DNA of 64,000 nt from Piper betle (taxonomy: Eukaryota > Streptophyta > Magnoliopsida > Piperales > Piperaceae): positions 1 to 64,000 of the forward strand of contig JAURVB010012858.1 in the NCBI GenBank assembly GCA_033002965.1, written 5' to 3'. A program made the translations under genes and the position numbers. The notes under the pieces were generated by a model. The model did no database searches and was not told the origin of the DNA. It saw only the letters and a program-made list of their open reading frames with translations. The first letter of the stretch is position 1. Each line of letters starts with the position of its first letter. Shown one piece after another: positions 31,734 through 44,405 of the stretch.

Positions 31734-33918
31734 ATATGCTGTACTCAACTTAATTTGAGTTCCCATGGCTTGTTGGAAAACTTCCCATAAATGAAGGGAG
31801 AATAGGGGATTGCGGTGGGAGACTATCTTCTTTGGAATCCCATCCAATTCGACAATATTATCAACATATAATCTTGCCAGGTATTCTGCCGTTCTCATTG
31901 ATTTCGTGGGGGTGAAGTGAGCTACCTTAGTTAGTCGGTCCACAACTACCCATGTGGAGTCATGCTTCTTTTGAGTTCTTGGGAGCTTTGAAATAAAATT
32001 GCATGTGACACACTCCCATTTCCACGTTGGTATTTCTAAAGGTTGCAATAGTCCTCCAGGTAGTTGATGTTGGGCTTTGATCTATTGGCAAGTCTGACAC
32101 TTAGAGACAAAATCCACAATATCCCTCTTCATCCCAATCCATCAGTAGGTTCGCTTTAAATCTTATTATATTTTAGTAACTCCAGGGTGTATCAAGAACA
32201 TTGAGCGATGAGCCTCGTCCAAGATATTCCACCTTAGTGCATTATCTCGAGTACACACAACCTTCCTCTAAATCTGATCACACTATTTGAATCAGCTACA
32301 ATGTTAGGAATCTTGTCCAACATTTTTTTCAGCTCCTCATCACCCATTTGTGCTAGCTTAACATGATCAACTAAATCATTGGAAACAACCAACTTTGCTA
32401 GTAAGCGTGTCAGTTGCTCCACCGGGTTGATAGCTACCACTTCTGCTCACATGGCCCAAAGTCTAGATAGCTGCAGACTTTTGTCCACTTTGCCCTTCTG
32501 ACTCAACGCGTCTGGTACCACATTCGCTTTCCCTGATGGTATAAGATTTGGATGTCGTAGTCTTTCAAATATTCTATCCACCACCTCTGTCGAAGGTCAA
32601 GGTCATTCTAAGTGAAGATATACTTCAAACTCTGGTAGTCGGTGAAGACTTTGAACTGGTCTCCATACAAGTAGTGTCTCCAAATCTTCAGGGCAAAAAT
32701 AACTGCTGCCAGTTCCAAGTCATGGGTTGTAAAATTTTGCTCATGAATCTCTAATTGACGAGAGGCATAGGCCACCAGCTTACCTTCTTGCATAAGGACG
32801 CATCCTAAACCCAACCGAGATGCATCACTGACGACTACGAATCCTTCATTATCATTCTGCATGGTCAAGACTGGTGCAGTTGTTAAACTCTTCTTTAGAG
32901 ACTGGAAACTCTCTTCACACTTACTACTCCATTCAAACTTGACCCCCTTCCTTGTGAGTTTGGTCATCGACGATGTTACTAAGGAGAAGTCTTTAATGAA
33001 TTTCCTATAGTAACCCGCTAAACCAAGGTAGCTTCTGATATCAGTAACTGACTTAGGTTGTGGCCAATCAGTGACGGCTTTCACTTTTGATGGATCCACT
33101 GCAATTCTAGCCTTTAAGACAATATGACCAAGGAAATTTACCACCCTCATCCAGAAGTCACACTTTGAGAGCTTGGTGAATAGTTGATGTTCTCTCAGAA
33201 CTTGAAGAGTAATAGACAGGTGCTTCACATGCTCTTCTTCATTATTTGAATAGACCAGAATGTCATCTACAAATACGATAATAAACTTGTCCAGGTATGT
33301 GTGGAATACTGTGTTCATGAGTGACATAAAGGCCACTGGAGCATTTGTTAGACCAAAAGGCATAACCAGAAACTCTTAATGTCCATACCGAGTTTGGAAA
33401 GCCATTTTCTGTATGTCTGACTCCTTTACTCGCAACTAGAGATAACCAAACCGCAAGTCTATCTTAGAAAATATTCTGGCTCTTTTTAGTTAATAAAACA
33501 AGTCATCAATCCTTCGTAAGGGGTACCGATTCTTGACTGTCACTTGATTGATTTTTTTATAGTCAATACATAGGCGAACTAATCCATCTTTCTTCTTCAC
33601 GAAAGGAATAGGGGCTTCCCAGGGTGAAGTACTTGGTATGATGAAGCCTACCTGCAACAACTCTTCTAGTTGACTCTTTAATTCCTTGAGTTCTGCTTGA
33701 GCCATACGGTATGGTGCTTTGGAAATTTGTGTTGTTCCAGGTGCTAAGTCAATGGCGAACTCCACTGCCCGCTTAGGAGGTAACCTTGGAAGTTCTTTTT
33801 CTAATGCATCGGGACACTCTGCTACCACAAGAATCATGGACAACTCTTTGGGTTTGCACTCAAACTCAACTAAATTACCCAAAAAGGTTGCCAACCTCAC
33901 TTGGTGGCGATGGGGCAA
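31729..33918 (-). pseudogene. A4 pol: RT, RNase H and integrase up to the D1 insertion
   Basis: Minus strand from 33918: pre-RT ([17 protein letters not shown]), RT start ([20 protein letters not shown]), a frame break near 33480, then 251 open codons at 33363-32608 with [14 protein letters not shown], an intact FVDDILVYS catalytic motif, [11 protein letters not shown] and RNase H ([13 protein letters not shown]). The integrase zinc-binding region lies at 32440-32100 and the core at 32048-31734 (WVVVDRLTKVAHF). The second catalytic aspartate is lost (VSHRNPLF where VSDRD is usual). Stops and frameshifts separate the blocks. The core is cut by D1 at YHP and continues at 26479. Confidence 0.88.
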
Positions 33919-34167
33919 GATTTTTTGGTAATGTCGATCTAGCTCTCCGCCTTTATTGGTTCGATCCCTCCAATAAATATTTCACCTACATTCTTCCTAA
34001 ACTTTTCCACAGTGTAACAGTCACTATCGTCAACAACTGGCGGCACCACTGGTTGGACTACTGGTGGCACTGGGTTTGGATGCTCCCCTCGCTGGCCCGG
34101 GTTATATAACCCTGCTTGCCCTTGGGCACTTCCCTAACCACCATCTGGGGCGATTTTGGGACCCGTT
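33919..34167 (-). pseudogene. gag remnant of A4, truncated
   Basis: Carries the RLAT motif joined directly to pre-RT sequence (FLGNLVEFE) near 33890, so the second half of gag and the protease are gone. Near 33930 lies GGTAATGTCGATCTAGC, the unoccupied TRIM site. The gag start and the PBS are missing because sequence breaks at 34168. Confidence 0.75.
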
Positions 34168-34201
34168 GCAACGTAATGGGCCTAAGTCATTTCTTTAAAA
34201 T
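34168..34201 (-). mobile_element. 34-bp scrap of a TRIM terminal repeat
   Basis: GCAACGTAATGGGCCTAAGT followed by CATTTCTTTAAAAT matches the TRIM repeat at about 11301-11334 with two differences. It sits exactly between A4 gag and the middle of the A4 5' LTR, at a deletion point. Confidence 0.7.
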
Positions 34202-35466
34202 ATTATTCTAATTTAAAAATATTATTAATACAATTATTTTAAACAATTTGACTCAATAAAATTTCAAACTTTATTTATTTTCATTATGATATTTAGGTTC
34301 GACGCTAGTGATTGCTATTCGACTATAGTTTAATAACCAATTTTCTATATTACTGACTCGTTATTAAAATAATCACTTTATTTACCTAATATTAAATTTA
34401 ATATGGTAAAGGTAAAATCTTTATTTTCTTAATGATTTATAACCCTCCGATTTAATTTAATCGCTTGTTGTGTGCCGATTAATTATTGACCGTTTATCAT
34501 TACCGTATTTTTATTACTTATGTCCATGTCGATTTCGTCTAATAATTAATTAGTTTAGTAACTTTGCCCATAACCCATTAAAATAATTATTTTTAAAAAT
34601 TTATTACAAGTTAGTATTATTGTATCGGGTCAACCCATATTAACAAAACTGCCATCTTCTTCTTCCCCAACGTCCCTTTCTTCTCCAAACTCCATCTTTT
34701 CCAAAAATCAGTCTTGGCCTCTTCTTCTTCAACCCAAAACCAGATCACTTCCTTCTCTAATTGCTTCCCTTCCGTAGCAACCTAATTGGAAGCCTAAAGC
34801 TCGTGCATTTCAGCAACCATCTGCGTCCAACTCTGTTCTGCACCAAGACGCGACTTCTGGCCAGCAGCACCGCCGGGACCGCAAATTTAACTCCGTCCGG
34901 CCAGCAGCACCACCGGGAACTCTTCCCTTCTCCTTGCTCGACAACCCAACGTCAAGGCCAAGCGCTGGAATTCCTCCACAGCCCTGCTCCCTACTACTCC
35001 ACCCATAACCCGCTGTAATTCTGCTACCACTTGGAAACCAGAGACATGGCGAGCCCTCCCTTCGACCCAGCAGCAAGAGAGGACGTCAGTGTTGTGAGGG
35101 AATGCCTTGCAAACATTTTCACGGTCGCCCATCTTGCCAAAATTTCAGACTACTCGGCCATGGACGGGATTCTAGTTTTTAGTTTAGTTCTTGTTGTTCA
35201 TTTTTTATTTCAGACTTGATTTCTCATGATTATCAAGCTTATTATCAGTTAAAAAGACATACGAATACATGACAATTAAGAAAAGGAAGATAGGAAGGTT
35301 ACCCAAGCAAGGAAGATGCCAATTCTGGTAAGGAAGAGGAGAAGAAGATGAGAGCGTAATGATGCCCCCCTCACAATTTATAAAATTAAAAATGACGTCC
35401 CTTCACCAAAAATGGCTAGGGTATGTGAAAACACACCAACAACCGCATTTTATTCCTTTAATCGGG
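34202..35466 (-). mobile_element. Fragment of the 5' LTR of A4
   Basis: Matches 24144-25450 of the 3' LTR at about 95% by eye, with the type i GC core (34650-35185). The minisatellite half and the outer end are missing. A 50-bp segment present at 24908-24960 is absent here. Confidence 0.85.
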
Positions 35467-35606
35467 TAAACATGGCTAGGACTGGCCGGACGGCCCAAAC
35501 AGGTGGTGACTGCAGAGGAAACTGACAGCAAAAAGGTAGTCACCGGTGACAATTGCAGTGGCGCTTGTGGCGAAATGTTGCCAACGTAAACAATTGTTAG
35601 CAAATT
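35467..35606. other. 140 bp of unassigned sequence between two LTR fragments
   Basis: Fairly GC-rich (GGACTGGCCGGACGGCCC near 35480), with no match to the named families that I can see. It may be filler from break repair. Confidence 0.4.
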
Positions 35607-37872
35607 AGGCGACTGTGAACAAGAATTTCAAGGCAGCCCTCACGACCATGACGACCCCTCTGGTTGTTGGGTCAAAGGGATGGCTCGTCATGTCCCTGGT
35701 TTCTAGTGGGTGGCGGAATTGCAACTGTGAGTGGGCGTAGTTGCAAAGGTGACAGAAGTGGAGACGTTCTGCTGCAACGGACGTTGTCATGGCAGTTTCA
35801 GAGGGTAGATGCTTAGCCTTGACTTTGGGTTGTCGTGCAGGGAGAAGGGAAGAGTTCCCGGCGGTGCTGCTGGCCAGACGGAGGTCACCTTGCGTTCTTG
35901 GTGGTGCTGCTGGCAATAAGACGCGTGCCTTGGTGCAGCACGGTGTTGCCTTAGGTAGCTGCCGTAAAACATGGACTTTGGGCTTCCAATTGGTTGCTGG
36001 AGAAGGTTGAAGTTGATGGAGGATGTGAATCTGGTTTTGGGTGCCAAGATAAGGCTGGGAGAAGAAGGACGAGCCTGTTTTTGGAGATGAGAAGAACGGT
36101 GACCGAAAGAAGAAGAAGAAAAGGGATGCAAACATGTAAATATAGGTTGCCTCGATACCAACTCGAGTTAGAAAAATAATTCTAACGCGTAATAAATCTT
36201 TTAAAATAATTATTTTAATGGGTTATAGGTAAAATTACTAAACTAATTAAATATTGAACGAAATCGACATGGACATAAGTAATAAAAATATGGTAATGAT
36301 AAACGGTAGATAATTAATCAGCGTAATACAAGCAGTTAAATTAAATCGGATGGTTATAAGTAATTAATAAAATAAGGATTATAGCTTTACCATATTAAAA
36401 TTAATATTAGGTAAAATTTGTGATTATTTTAATAATAAGTCAGTAATGTAGAAAATTGGTTATTAAGCTATAATCGGGTAAAAACATCACAAGCATAATA
36501 AAAATAAATAAATTTTGAACTTTTATTGAATTGAATAATTTAAAATAATTGTATTAGTAATATCTTTGAATTAGAATATGTAAATTAATTTAATCAAAGG
36601 ATGTAATTAATTAAATTACTATTAATAATGATAGCCACTAAAAGAAAATTATAACCATAAACTAAATGATCAAGACCATGTTTAAGTAATTATCATATCA
36701 AAGTAAAATATAGTAATAATAGTAATTAAATATTTGTTTATCAGTTAATAATTATTTTATCAATTGTTAAGTATTAATTATGATTTGGATAATCAATTTA
36801 AAATGTAAAGTAGAGGTTAAATGATTATGTCACATGAATAATTAATTATCCCACTAGATTTGTTGAGAATTTAATATATAATATTTTTTAATGGTTGCAT
36901 ACTTATGTTGTCAAATTTTAATAATGATATATATATATTAGGCATTTAGTTGCATGCATTTCTACCCGAATAAAATTATACTTATTTATAATTTAATGTT
37001 CTTGTTCAGATTAGGATCATTGGTCACAGCTACGAGTTCACTTACGAACTATCTAGGTCCGTGTAATTATTTTTAATGTTGGATTTTCCCTCATTGGCAA
37101 CCATGGTCGGCCTGAGCTCAGATTCGACCACCATGCACCGAGTGCAACCAGAGTCAATGAATTGACTCAGTCCAACACGGGCCGCACCCTTAAAATTACT
37201 ACGTGGGAGTCTTGGTCGACTTGCGTATCTAACCACAATACACAGAAACACAACCAGCAAAGCAGCACTCCCTGAAAGATTGAACACTTGTCCCCATGCC
37301 GAAAGGTGCAACAGGGTGCAATGGCACAAGATGGCTCATTATGCACTTGTGATACCGAGAGGGTGAGTAAATGACAAACATTGGTAAGTACAAGCCGTGG
37401 GCCACGTAGTGTGTGCGCGCATGCATGGGATGGTAGCTGGATGGGGTGGCCACCCCTCCCAGCATATAACAAGCTCGGCATAGGCTCATAACAACTAAAA
37501 GACTCTTGAAACGATAATGAGGATTTTATTGACTTGTTTTATTTAATTATGCGGCTTAGTAGTTTTATCACTAACGTGGAATTGCCTTCGTAGGTGAACA
37601 GCTTTGGACTGAAGAATAAAAGTGACTCAAGTTGGTGAATTGATAATAAAAATTGGACTTCCTTATTATTCTCTTGTTTATAAATGTGGCTATGAGAAAC
37701 AGTCCAAGACTGTGGGACAGTTATTTTATATTTTAGAGAACATGGTTTATTTTTTTATGATTTATATATTCCCAGACTTAATTGTTGTATATTGATTCAA
37801 GTACTGGAATATTATCATTACATCAATTATATTTTTAGGTAACACCTGGTTCGATTTGGGCAAGTCGTTACA
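35607..37872 (+). mobile_element. Family A copy A5: LTR fragment (plus strand)
   Basis: Starts within a type i GC core (35607-36140), follows the AT framework and the TCGACCACCATGCACCGAGT block near 37120, and ends with the conserved hairpin motif (37553-37590) and AAGTCGTTACA at 37872. It has the undoubled terminus. The minisatellite slot holds unrelated sequence (37190-37500). Confidence 0.85.
37190..37500. other. Unrelated 300-bp segment in the minisatellite slot of A5
   Basis: Non-repetitive and more GC-rich than its flanks (GTGTGCGCGCATGCATGGG near 37408). It lies between the conserved GTCCAACACGGGCC block and the ACGATAATGAGG flank, where other LTRs carry minisatellites. Short frames cross it on the minus strand without a recognisable product. 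Confidence 0.6.
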
Positions 37873-40622
37873 GAACTTATCTAATTACTATTAGCAATGG
37901 GATATATCACTCCAGCATCCAACCACTTAATAATTTTCTTCTTAACCACTTCTTTCATGTTGGGGTTGAGTCGTCGTTGGTGCTCTACAGTTGGACTGCA
38001 CCCATCCACTATGTTGATTCTATGCATACAAAAGGATGGATCGAGGCCTTTTATATCTGCAATAGTCCAAGCAATAGCTGACATGTGACCCTTTAGTATT
38101 CTAATTAGCTTCTCCTCTTGCAACATAGTTAGCTCTGAAGAAATAATAACAGATATAGTGTCATTAGGCCCTAAGAAAGTATACTTGAGATGTTTTGGAA
38201 GTTGTTTTAACTCTAAAATAGGTGGTACTTCAATTGATGACAACAATTTGTGGAATGGTAGATCTAAAGGTTCCACAACTCTAAATCTTCTAGGCAAGAT
38301 CGGTTGTGAATCTAATACTTTAACCATTTCTTCCACATCAATATCTTCTTCACAAAGAGAATTTATGGCTTTATGTAATGAATCACTCAACTGATTCCCT
38401 TTGTCCATTATTTTATCACATAGTTCAATTCTAGAACAATCATATGTTTCATCCGGGCAATTCATGGATTTAAAAATGTTGTATGTGACATAATCGTTGT
38501 TTACCCTAAGCGTAAGTTTTCCAACGGCTACGTCGATCAGTGGTCTCCCCATTGCCAAAAAACCTCTCTCGACAATGAGTGGTATATCATCAGTCTTTCC
38601 TTTCATTTCAAGCACTACAAAATCTGCAGGTACGATAAACTTGTCAACCTTTATTAAAACATCTTCAATGACCCCTTTAGGATATACCAATGATCAGTCA
38701 GCTAACTAGAGTGTGATGTTGGTAGGAGCAATATCCTTGATTCCTAACCTTTTGAAAGTAGAAAAAGGTATAAGAATAATGGTAGAACCTAAGTCACATA
38801 AAGTATTACAATGAACATTTTCTCCAATTGAACATGGAATCACAAATTTTCCCGGGTCTTTTATCTTAGGAGGTAGTTTTCTTTGGAGGACAGCACTACA
38901 GTCCTTTGTCATGGCCACAACTTCATTGTCATCTACTCTCCCTTTCTTGGCTGGAATATCCTTCAAGTATTTTACATAACTAGGCATCTGTTCAAGTGCT
39001 TTAGCAAAAGGTATGTTAATTTGTAATTTCTTTAATCTATCAAGACATTTTTTGAAATATTTTTCATCACTTTGTTTCCTCAACGTTGAAGGAAATGGTA
39101 CTTTTTTCTACCTCATTCATAAGTACCTTATCTTTTTCTTTCTCTTTGCTTCCGAGTATGTTAACCAATGTATTGAGTTCAAGTTTGTTGTTTGGTTTTT
39201 CATCTTTTTCCTTAACTTCATTCGGTTGAACTAGTTCTTGTAAAGTAATACCACTCCGGGTTGTTATAGCTTTGCAATGCTCTTGACCATCTTTCCTTTG
39301 TTGTTCTGGTTGGCTAGGAAGTACACCCTTGGGTTGCTCACTTGGTTCCTTGTTTACTTGCACCATAACTTGTTGCATAAACTATTGTTGTTGTTGTTGA
39401 CGATTTTGTATAAATTGATGCATAGTTTGTTGCATAGAATTGAACATTTGGATCAAATCCAATTGTTGTGGTTGAAAAGAAAGTGAACGAGGTTGAGAAT
39501 GCTATGATGGTGGTGGTGGACTAGTGGGGACAGCAGCCTATTGTGGAGATTTATTCCATGAAAAGTTGGGGTTATTGCGCTAGCCCGCATTGTAGGTGTT
39601 GGAATAGGGATTGTTGTTCTTATTAAAGTTACCAACATAATTAACTTGATCTGTTGCTCAATGACCTACAAAATGTCCTTGTCCACACCATTCACACCTT
39701 GGCTCCACAACCTTAACCTGTCCCTGCATATTAAGATTTTGAACTTGATTAGTTATAGCACTGATCTGAGCAGATAAAGCAGTAAGTGCATCTAATTTTA
39801 AAATTCCACTAGTCCTCCTTGGATGCCTTTCTTGTGTGGCATGATGGTTGCTAGGAACCATTAATTCTAACAATTGGAAAGCTTCATGTGGGCTTTTCCT
39901 AAGAAATGATCCATTGGCCGCCGCATCAACTATGTTCTTTGTTTGCCCCAACAGCCCATCCATCTTTCTATAACATGGTTGGGACACTTTTTAACAATTC
40001 TTTGAATCTTTCCCATGCCTCAAAAAGAGACTCACGATCAAACTGCAAACAAGATAAAATTTCGTTACGTAATCTAGTAGTTTTAGAAGGTGGAAAATAT
40101 TTTAACAAAATTTTTTAGATAATTCATCCCAAGTGGTAATTGAGTCTAATGATGACAACCACTCTTTTGCACTTCCTATTAATGAGAATGGAAATAGGCG
40201 AAAGCGGAGAGCGTCATCAGAGATACCAGGTTGATATACATATCACAAACCGATAGGAAATCCATGATATGCCTATTAGGATTTTCAGTAGGTGATCTAC
40301 TAAATTGTCCTATAGTTTGTAGCATGTTAAATAAAATTTGTTTAAGCTCGAAGTGGGTCACATCCACCAATGGTGCAATAATACTAGGTTGTAACCCTCT
40401 TGCAAGAGGTACAACCCAATCTTGGATTGCCCTGTTGTTATCATTAGCTAGTGCTACAATTGGTGGAAGTGGAAGCATTTGTTGTTGTTGTGGGTCCATG
40501 GCTTCTTCTGGTATTACTTCTTGTGCTCCTCTTCTTCTAGTGGCACACAAGTTTCTAAAAGTCCTTTCAATCTCTGGATCATAAGAAAACAAGGGTGACC
40601 GCACTAATCGATGCATAAACAA
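37873..40622 (-). pseudogene. gag-protease region of Athila-like copy D2
   Basis: Minus strand from 40622: Gag N-terminal and core part (147 codons, DPEIERTFRNLCATRRR, PTENPNRHIMDFLSVCDMY), a frame break, more Gag with a zinc knuckle (CEWCGQGHFVGH, about 39660-39700), a glutamine- and asparagine-rich part, protease at 39083-38706 (CDLGSTIILIPFSTFKRLGI; CDLG is the Athila form of the active site), then 269 open codons at 38690-37881 (ERGFLAMGRPLIDVAVGKL; LKQLPKHLKYTFLG) reaching the edge of RT (WLDAGVIYPIA). Sequence stops there, cut by the A5 LTR end, so RT, RNase H, integrase and the 3' LTR are missing. Confidence 0.82.
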
Positions 40623-40751
40623 ATGATAACAAGGAAGAAGACAATGATATAGTTTATTTTTTTTACTTTTTTTAAAAATTAGACACTAAAATCTAAAAAT
40701 AAAAGAAAACACTCAAAATTCTAATCCAAAATTAACTTAGAAAATTTGATC

Positions 40752-40769
40752 TCCCTGGCAACGAGACCA
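40752..40769 (-). promoter_or_regulatory. Primer-binding site of D2 (mutated)
   Basis: Minus strand TGGTCTCGTTGCCAGGGA, three changes from the D1 site. Confidence 0.75.
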
Positions 40770-40775
40770 AAAGCT

Positions 40776-41968
40776 TGTTCGAATAATTTCAATATCATGT
40801 AAGTATACACGATCGAAACAAGTAGTATAATGATAAATTCAAGTATCATCTCACATGGAGATTAATTTCCTATAATTAATTAAAGAAAATAAAATGAAGA
40901 ACAAAACAAAAATATCTGACTTAACTTAATCTAAGTAATAACTTTAAATCACAAGCGAAGTTAAAATAATAAAAGTCGTTCTAGAGTCGAATTTCCTTTA
41001 ACATCAATTTAATCTTCATTAAGTCTTCCTCTTATCTTTTATTCCCTCAGATTGTTGATCTAGGAAAATTATATGACATGGTGGCTCCCGCTCCTTCACG
41101 CTTCATTATTTTGCCTCAATTTCTACCTCCTAGTGATAATTGATTAATCAACAAAATAATGCATTAAGATTTGCCTTATAATCGCTTACGATGTTGTGTA
41201 TCTCCTGACCACAATGACAAACAAGTCAAAAGACTCGTCTTATGATGAATTATCAATGACTAATCTAATTAATTTCTCCCAAAATCTAATTAAACCTCAT
41301 GATCTAAGATATAGGCGATCAATCTATTCTTAGCATTTAGAACATGATAATTCAAACAATCCGATTGAATAAAAGAGTAACAGATTGAAATGAATTCAAT
41401 TAAATCATGTTAAGTTCCATTCTTCTCTAGAATGAAATAAAATACTACTCCATAATAAAAGTAGAAACCAATATAAAGAAGAAACTACTTTTTATTATGA
41501 AAACAAAAGAATTCAAAAACTAAAACTACTTTTTTCACTACACTCCAAAGCCAAGAGATGAGATATGCTCAACAATAAATGACCACCCTTTTATATAAAA
41601 GATGAGATGGCCACAAGATACATGAATTGAAGGAGGTTTCTTACAAATCATTGTATTCAAATTGATTATGATGTCCATTTAAATTTCCAACTCCTCAACA
41701 TACTCAAATGCAGCCAAAGCAATGTACATCCATCCTCATCGAGCTTTGTGAACTCCTTGTAGTAACCATTGGGTGACCATGACTTTTCAATTGTAAAGCT
41801 TAATTTATCTTTTTCTGCATTAAAACTCTAAAATTAAGCATATCTCATAAAATATTAATTAACTAGAATAAAATGATAAATATCACCTAATTAATATTGT
41901 TTATACCTGGGAAGTACAAAATCATATTAAAAACATGGGTAAATATTGTATACTTTAAACACTTAACA
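40776..41968 (-). mobile_element. 5' LTR of D2 (1,193 bp)
   Basis: TGTTCGAATAATTTC to TTAACA, clearly related to the D1 LTRs throughout but with many more differences. TATA-like box at 41588-41597 on the minus strand. Confidence 0.88.
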
Positions 41969-43100
41969 GTCATGCACTTCCAAATGGATGGGGTTCAAAT
42001 GACCCAAAGGACCACTGTCTCTCCTCGAGTCTACGGGGATTCATATTGAGGTTTGACTGTGTCTCATCCGTTCGTCAGTGGTTTGTGACCTGCCGTCCTG
42101 TGCCGATTTGAAGCACTAATCTTGACTCATATGACTACTACTGTTGGGGTAGACTCGCAAGAAAACCTGTCGGTAAGGTAAGCATACACAGGTATCTCTC
42201 TCCCTGATCAGCATGGTATGGTCCGACTGAAGTCCTTATCTGTGTCGCTCCCAAGCTTGGGTGAAGTTGTCTCCTCCAGACGTGTCTATCAGTGGCTACC
42301 TGCACTGTAAGTCCTAAATAGTATGACGAAGAGACCTCCTATGCTCGGGCAAAAGCTCAATCTTATGTCTCAAGGTAAGGACCTAATCGTGCTAGCAAAG
42401 TACAAGGAAAACACTATTTCCTTAATGGGTGCTCCCTCACTAAACCCATCATCTATACTAAAATTCTAGTACCAGTCGAACTCCTCTCGTTGGCTAGGCT
42501 AAACTCTAAATGACTTAAATTGTGAATCTGATCATTTGCTAACAATCTGACGTGTGTGACTCTAGTTGTGGGTCACACGGATGATGTCACACTGACTGAA
42601 CAATCTGACCACTATAGTTATCCCATTTGGATATCATACTAGCATATTCTCTAACTCTGTCCATGCACATCCATTTGATAACGGTCACTAACCCTGCTTG
42701 TTGATAGCTATAAGATTGTCACTAACACTATCTTGCAATACACATCCGACCCAAGAATGTCATGTCATGGCGATGATATGTAAGATGGCTGGTGAAGTCA
42801 ATTATGTGCCATCACATCTAAATAATTCTAGTGCACCTAACTTTCCTTAATCTGGTTAATGTTACCATAGCTGTATCTTGTTCTAAATCTCTGACCCAAC
42901 ACTGCTTTCAATGCTGTGGCATGCGGTCTCTGTGGAAAGCTAAGAAAATCCTTAAGAAGTTGTCCTTCCGTAGGGTGAGGTAACTACTTGGCTGATACTT
43001 CCACAACAACTGCTTCACTTAGTCGGTTGTACTACAAAAGGATGATGGTAGTGCATCACGGATGGTAGTAGTGAGCATTCAGTCGGTGATAGTGCATCAC

Positions 43101-43240
43101 GGTTGATGGTTAGGCAGCTCGGATGGTGGTTGTTCAACTCGGATGGCGGTTGTGCTACTCGGATGGTGGTTGCGCAACTCGGACGGTGGGTGTGCTACTC
43201 AGACGACGGTTGTGCTACTCAGACGGCAGTTGTGCTATCC
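43101..43240. repeat. 20-bp tandem repeat, seven units in exact register
   Basis: Units GGATGGTGGTTGTTCAACTC and variants start at 43101, 43121, 43141, 43161, 43181, 43201 and 43221. Two unit forms roughly alternate (GTGCTACTC and GCGCAACTC endings). A 69-codon frame across it is a product of the repeat. Confidence 0.9.
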
Positions 43241-44388
43241 AGTTGCTGAAGTTTGATCCTGATCATGTACGTCATGAACCCAGTACTGTCTCTGGCATGT
43301 TTATCTTCACATGGCTATCTTCCCAGAGGTAGCTACTATCAATTCGGTTCAAGTTATCTAACCATGCATGTCTGATCCAGAGGGGTCTGGATCATAGTGT
43401 TGACACGTACAAAGAAAAGTTAATGTTGAGCCCACACTGGTCTCCTGAAATTTGGAGTAGTTGTTCCCATAAGCACTCTTTGGTTCTCAATAGCAATCAC
43501 TAATCTGGCCTTGGTAGAATGAGTGAAGTCCGGTCAACAACCTAAATTCGTGGTCAAATATAATTTTATCCATTCTCAATGTGTTCATGCCTCTATCTGT
43601 TGAAGAGTGATCAATAATACAGTTAAGATAGACATACACTAGAGGAAGAGGGAGGCAGTGAAGTGTCCATGGGACTATAGATCCACCTCGCTACTCATCC
43701 TCATCCACTGTTATATCCTCAAAGTGGCCCATCTCAAGTCATCTATCCAACTTTCATCTGTGCTCCAAGTACCTCAGTGGCTCCACTGTCATAAGCAGAT
43801 CCTTCATCCACAATGATTTGTCTGAAGGTCCAAGTTCTCCAAGGTTGACCTTCGACCATGCCTAATGAATCTATTTAAGGCACTCGATGGTTCATGTTCA
43901 AATGTCACATAACTATGTGAATATATTCCTACTCCAAGCTTCATACTAGTGTTATCTCTTATAACTCTATCTCACAATATACACCATGTCTCATTGAAGG
44001 ACTAATGTGGTGACATGAGAAAGACGGAAAGTGCTCAATTGTGATCACCAAATTCTAGGTACTCCTGGTAACCATCTAACTCAACCTCTATTAACTTAAC
44101 ATGTGGACACTATTAGTCATCCAAATCTCTAGCACATAAAAAGAAATGGTGATTCTCTAACCTTATCAAGACATCTTGTGAGATCCATGTTGGCATCTGC
44201 TGAAATCATAATCACGTATCCATCTCATAGTTCCTCTATTACCACTGAAACATGCATTGCTCAGGTTTGACTGAGCAAAAAATTGAAACACTAAGAAAAT
44301 ACAAAAGAAATACCTGTCGACTTAGCTAATGATAGCTTCACACACTTGGCTCAAAATAAAAATCTTCCATCTCAATTGACCAAAGACA

Positions 44389-44402
44389 TGGCTCTAATAC
44401 CA
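44389..44402 (-). promoter_or_regulatory. Primer-binding site of C1
   Basis: Minus strand TGGTATTAGAGCCA, one change from the initiator tRNA-Met site, three bases from the LTR at 44406. It sets the element's orientation. Confidence 0.85.
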
Positions 44403-44405
44403 ATT

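Larger units (their letters stand above)
41969..44405 (-). mobile_element. Internal region of family C copy C1, no coding capacity seen
   Basis: About 2.4 kb dense with stops in all frames and showing no Gag or Pol motif. Shared with C2 near the string CTGGGGTTCAAATGA (57020) / ATGGGGTTCAAATGA (41991). It ends at a PBS beside an LTR, so this is an LTR retrotransposon of LARD type, or an old relic. It holds a 20-bp tandem repeat (43101-43240). Its left end abuts the D2 LTR. Confidence 0.7.

Noticed and set aside
35605..36135. A 176-codon minus-strand frame in the A5 GC core
   Set aside because: It is antisense inside an LTR, and equivalents in other copies are frameshifted. Noted under the captured-sequence finding instead of as a gene.
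37042..37489. Three overlapping minus-strand frames (86-104 codons) over the unusual A5 segment
   Set aside because: They overlap in different phases and cross the boundary into conserved LTR sequence, so none follows a unit of its own.
43123..43332. A 69-codon frame in C1 with cysteine- and glycine-rich repeats
   Set aside because: Direct outcome of the 20-bp tandem repeat; there is no start context or neighbour to support a gene.
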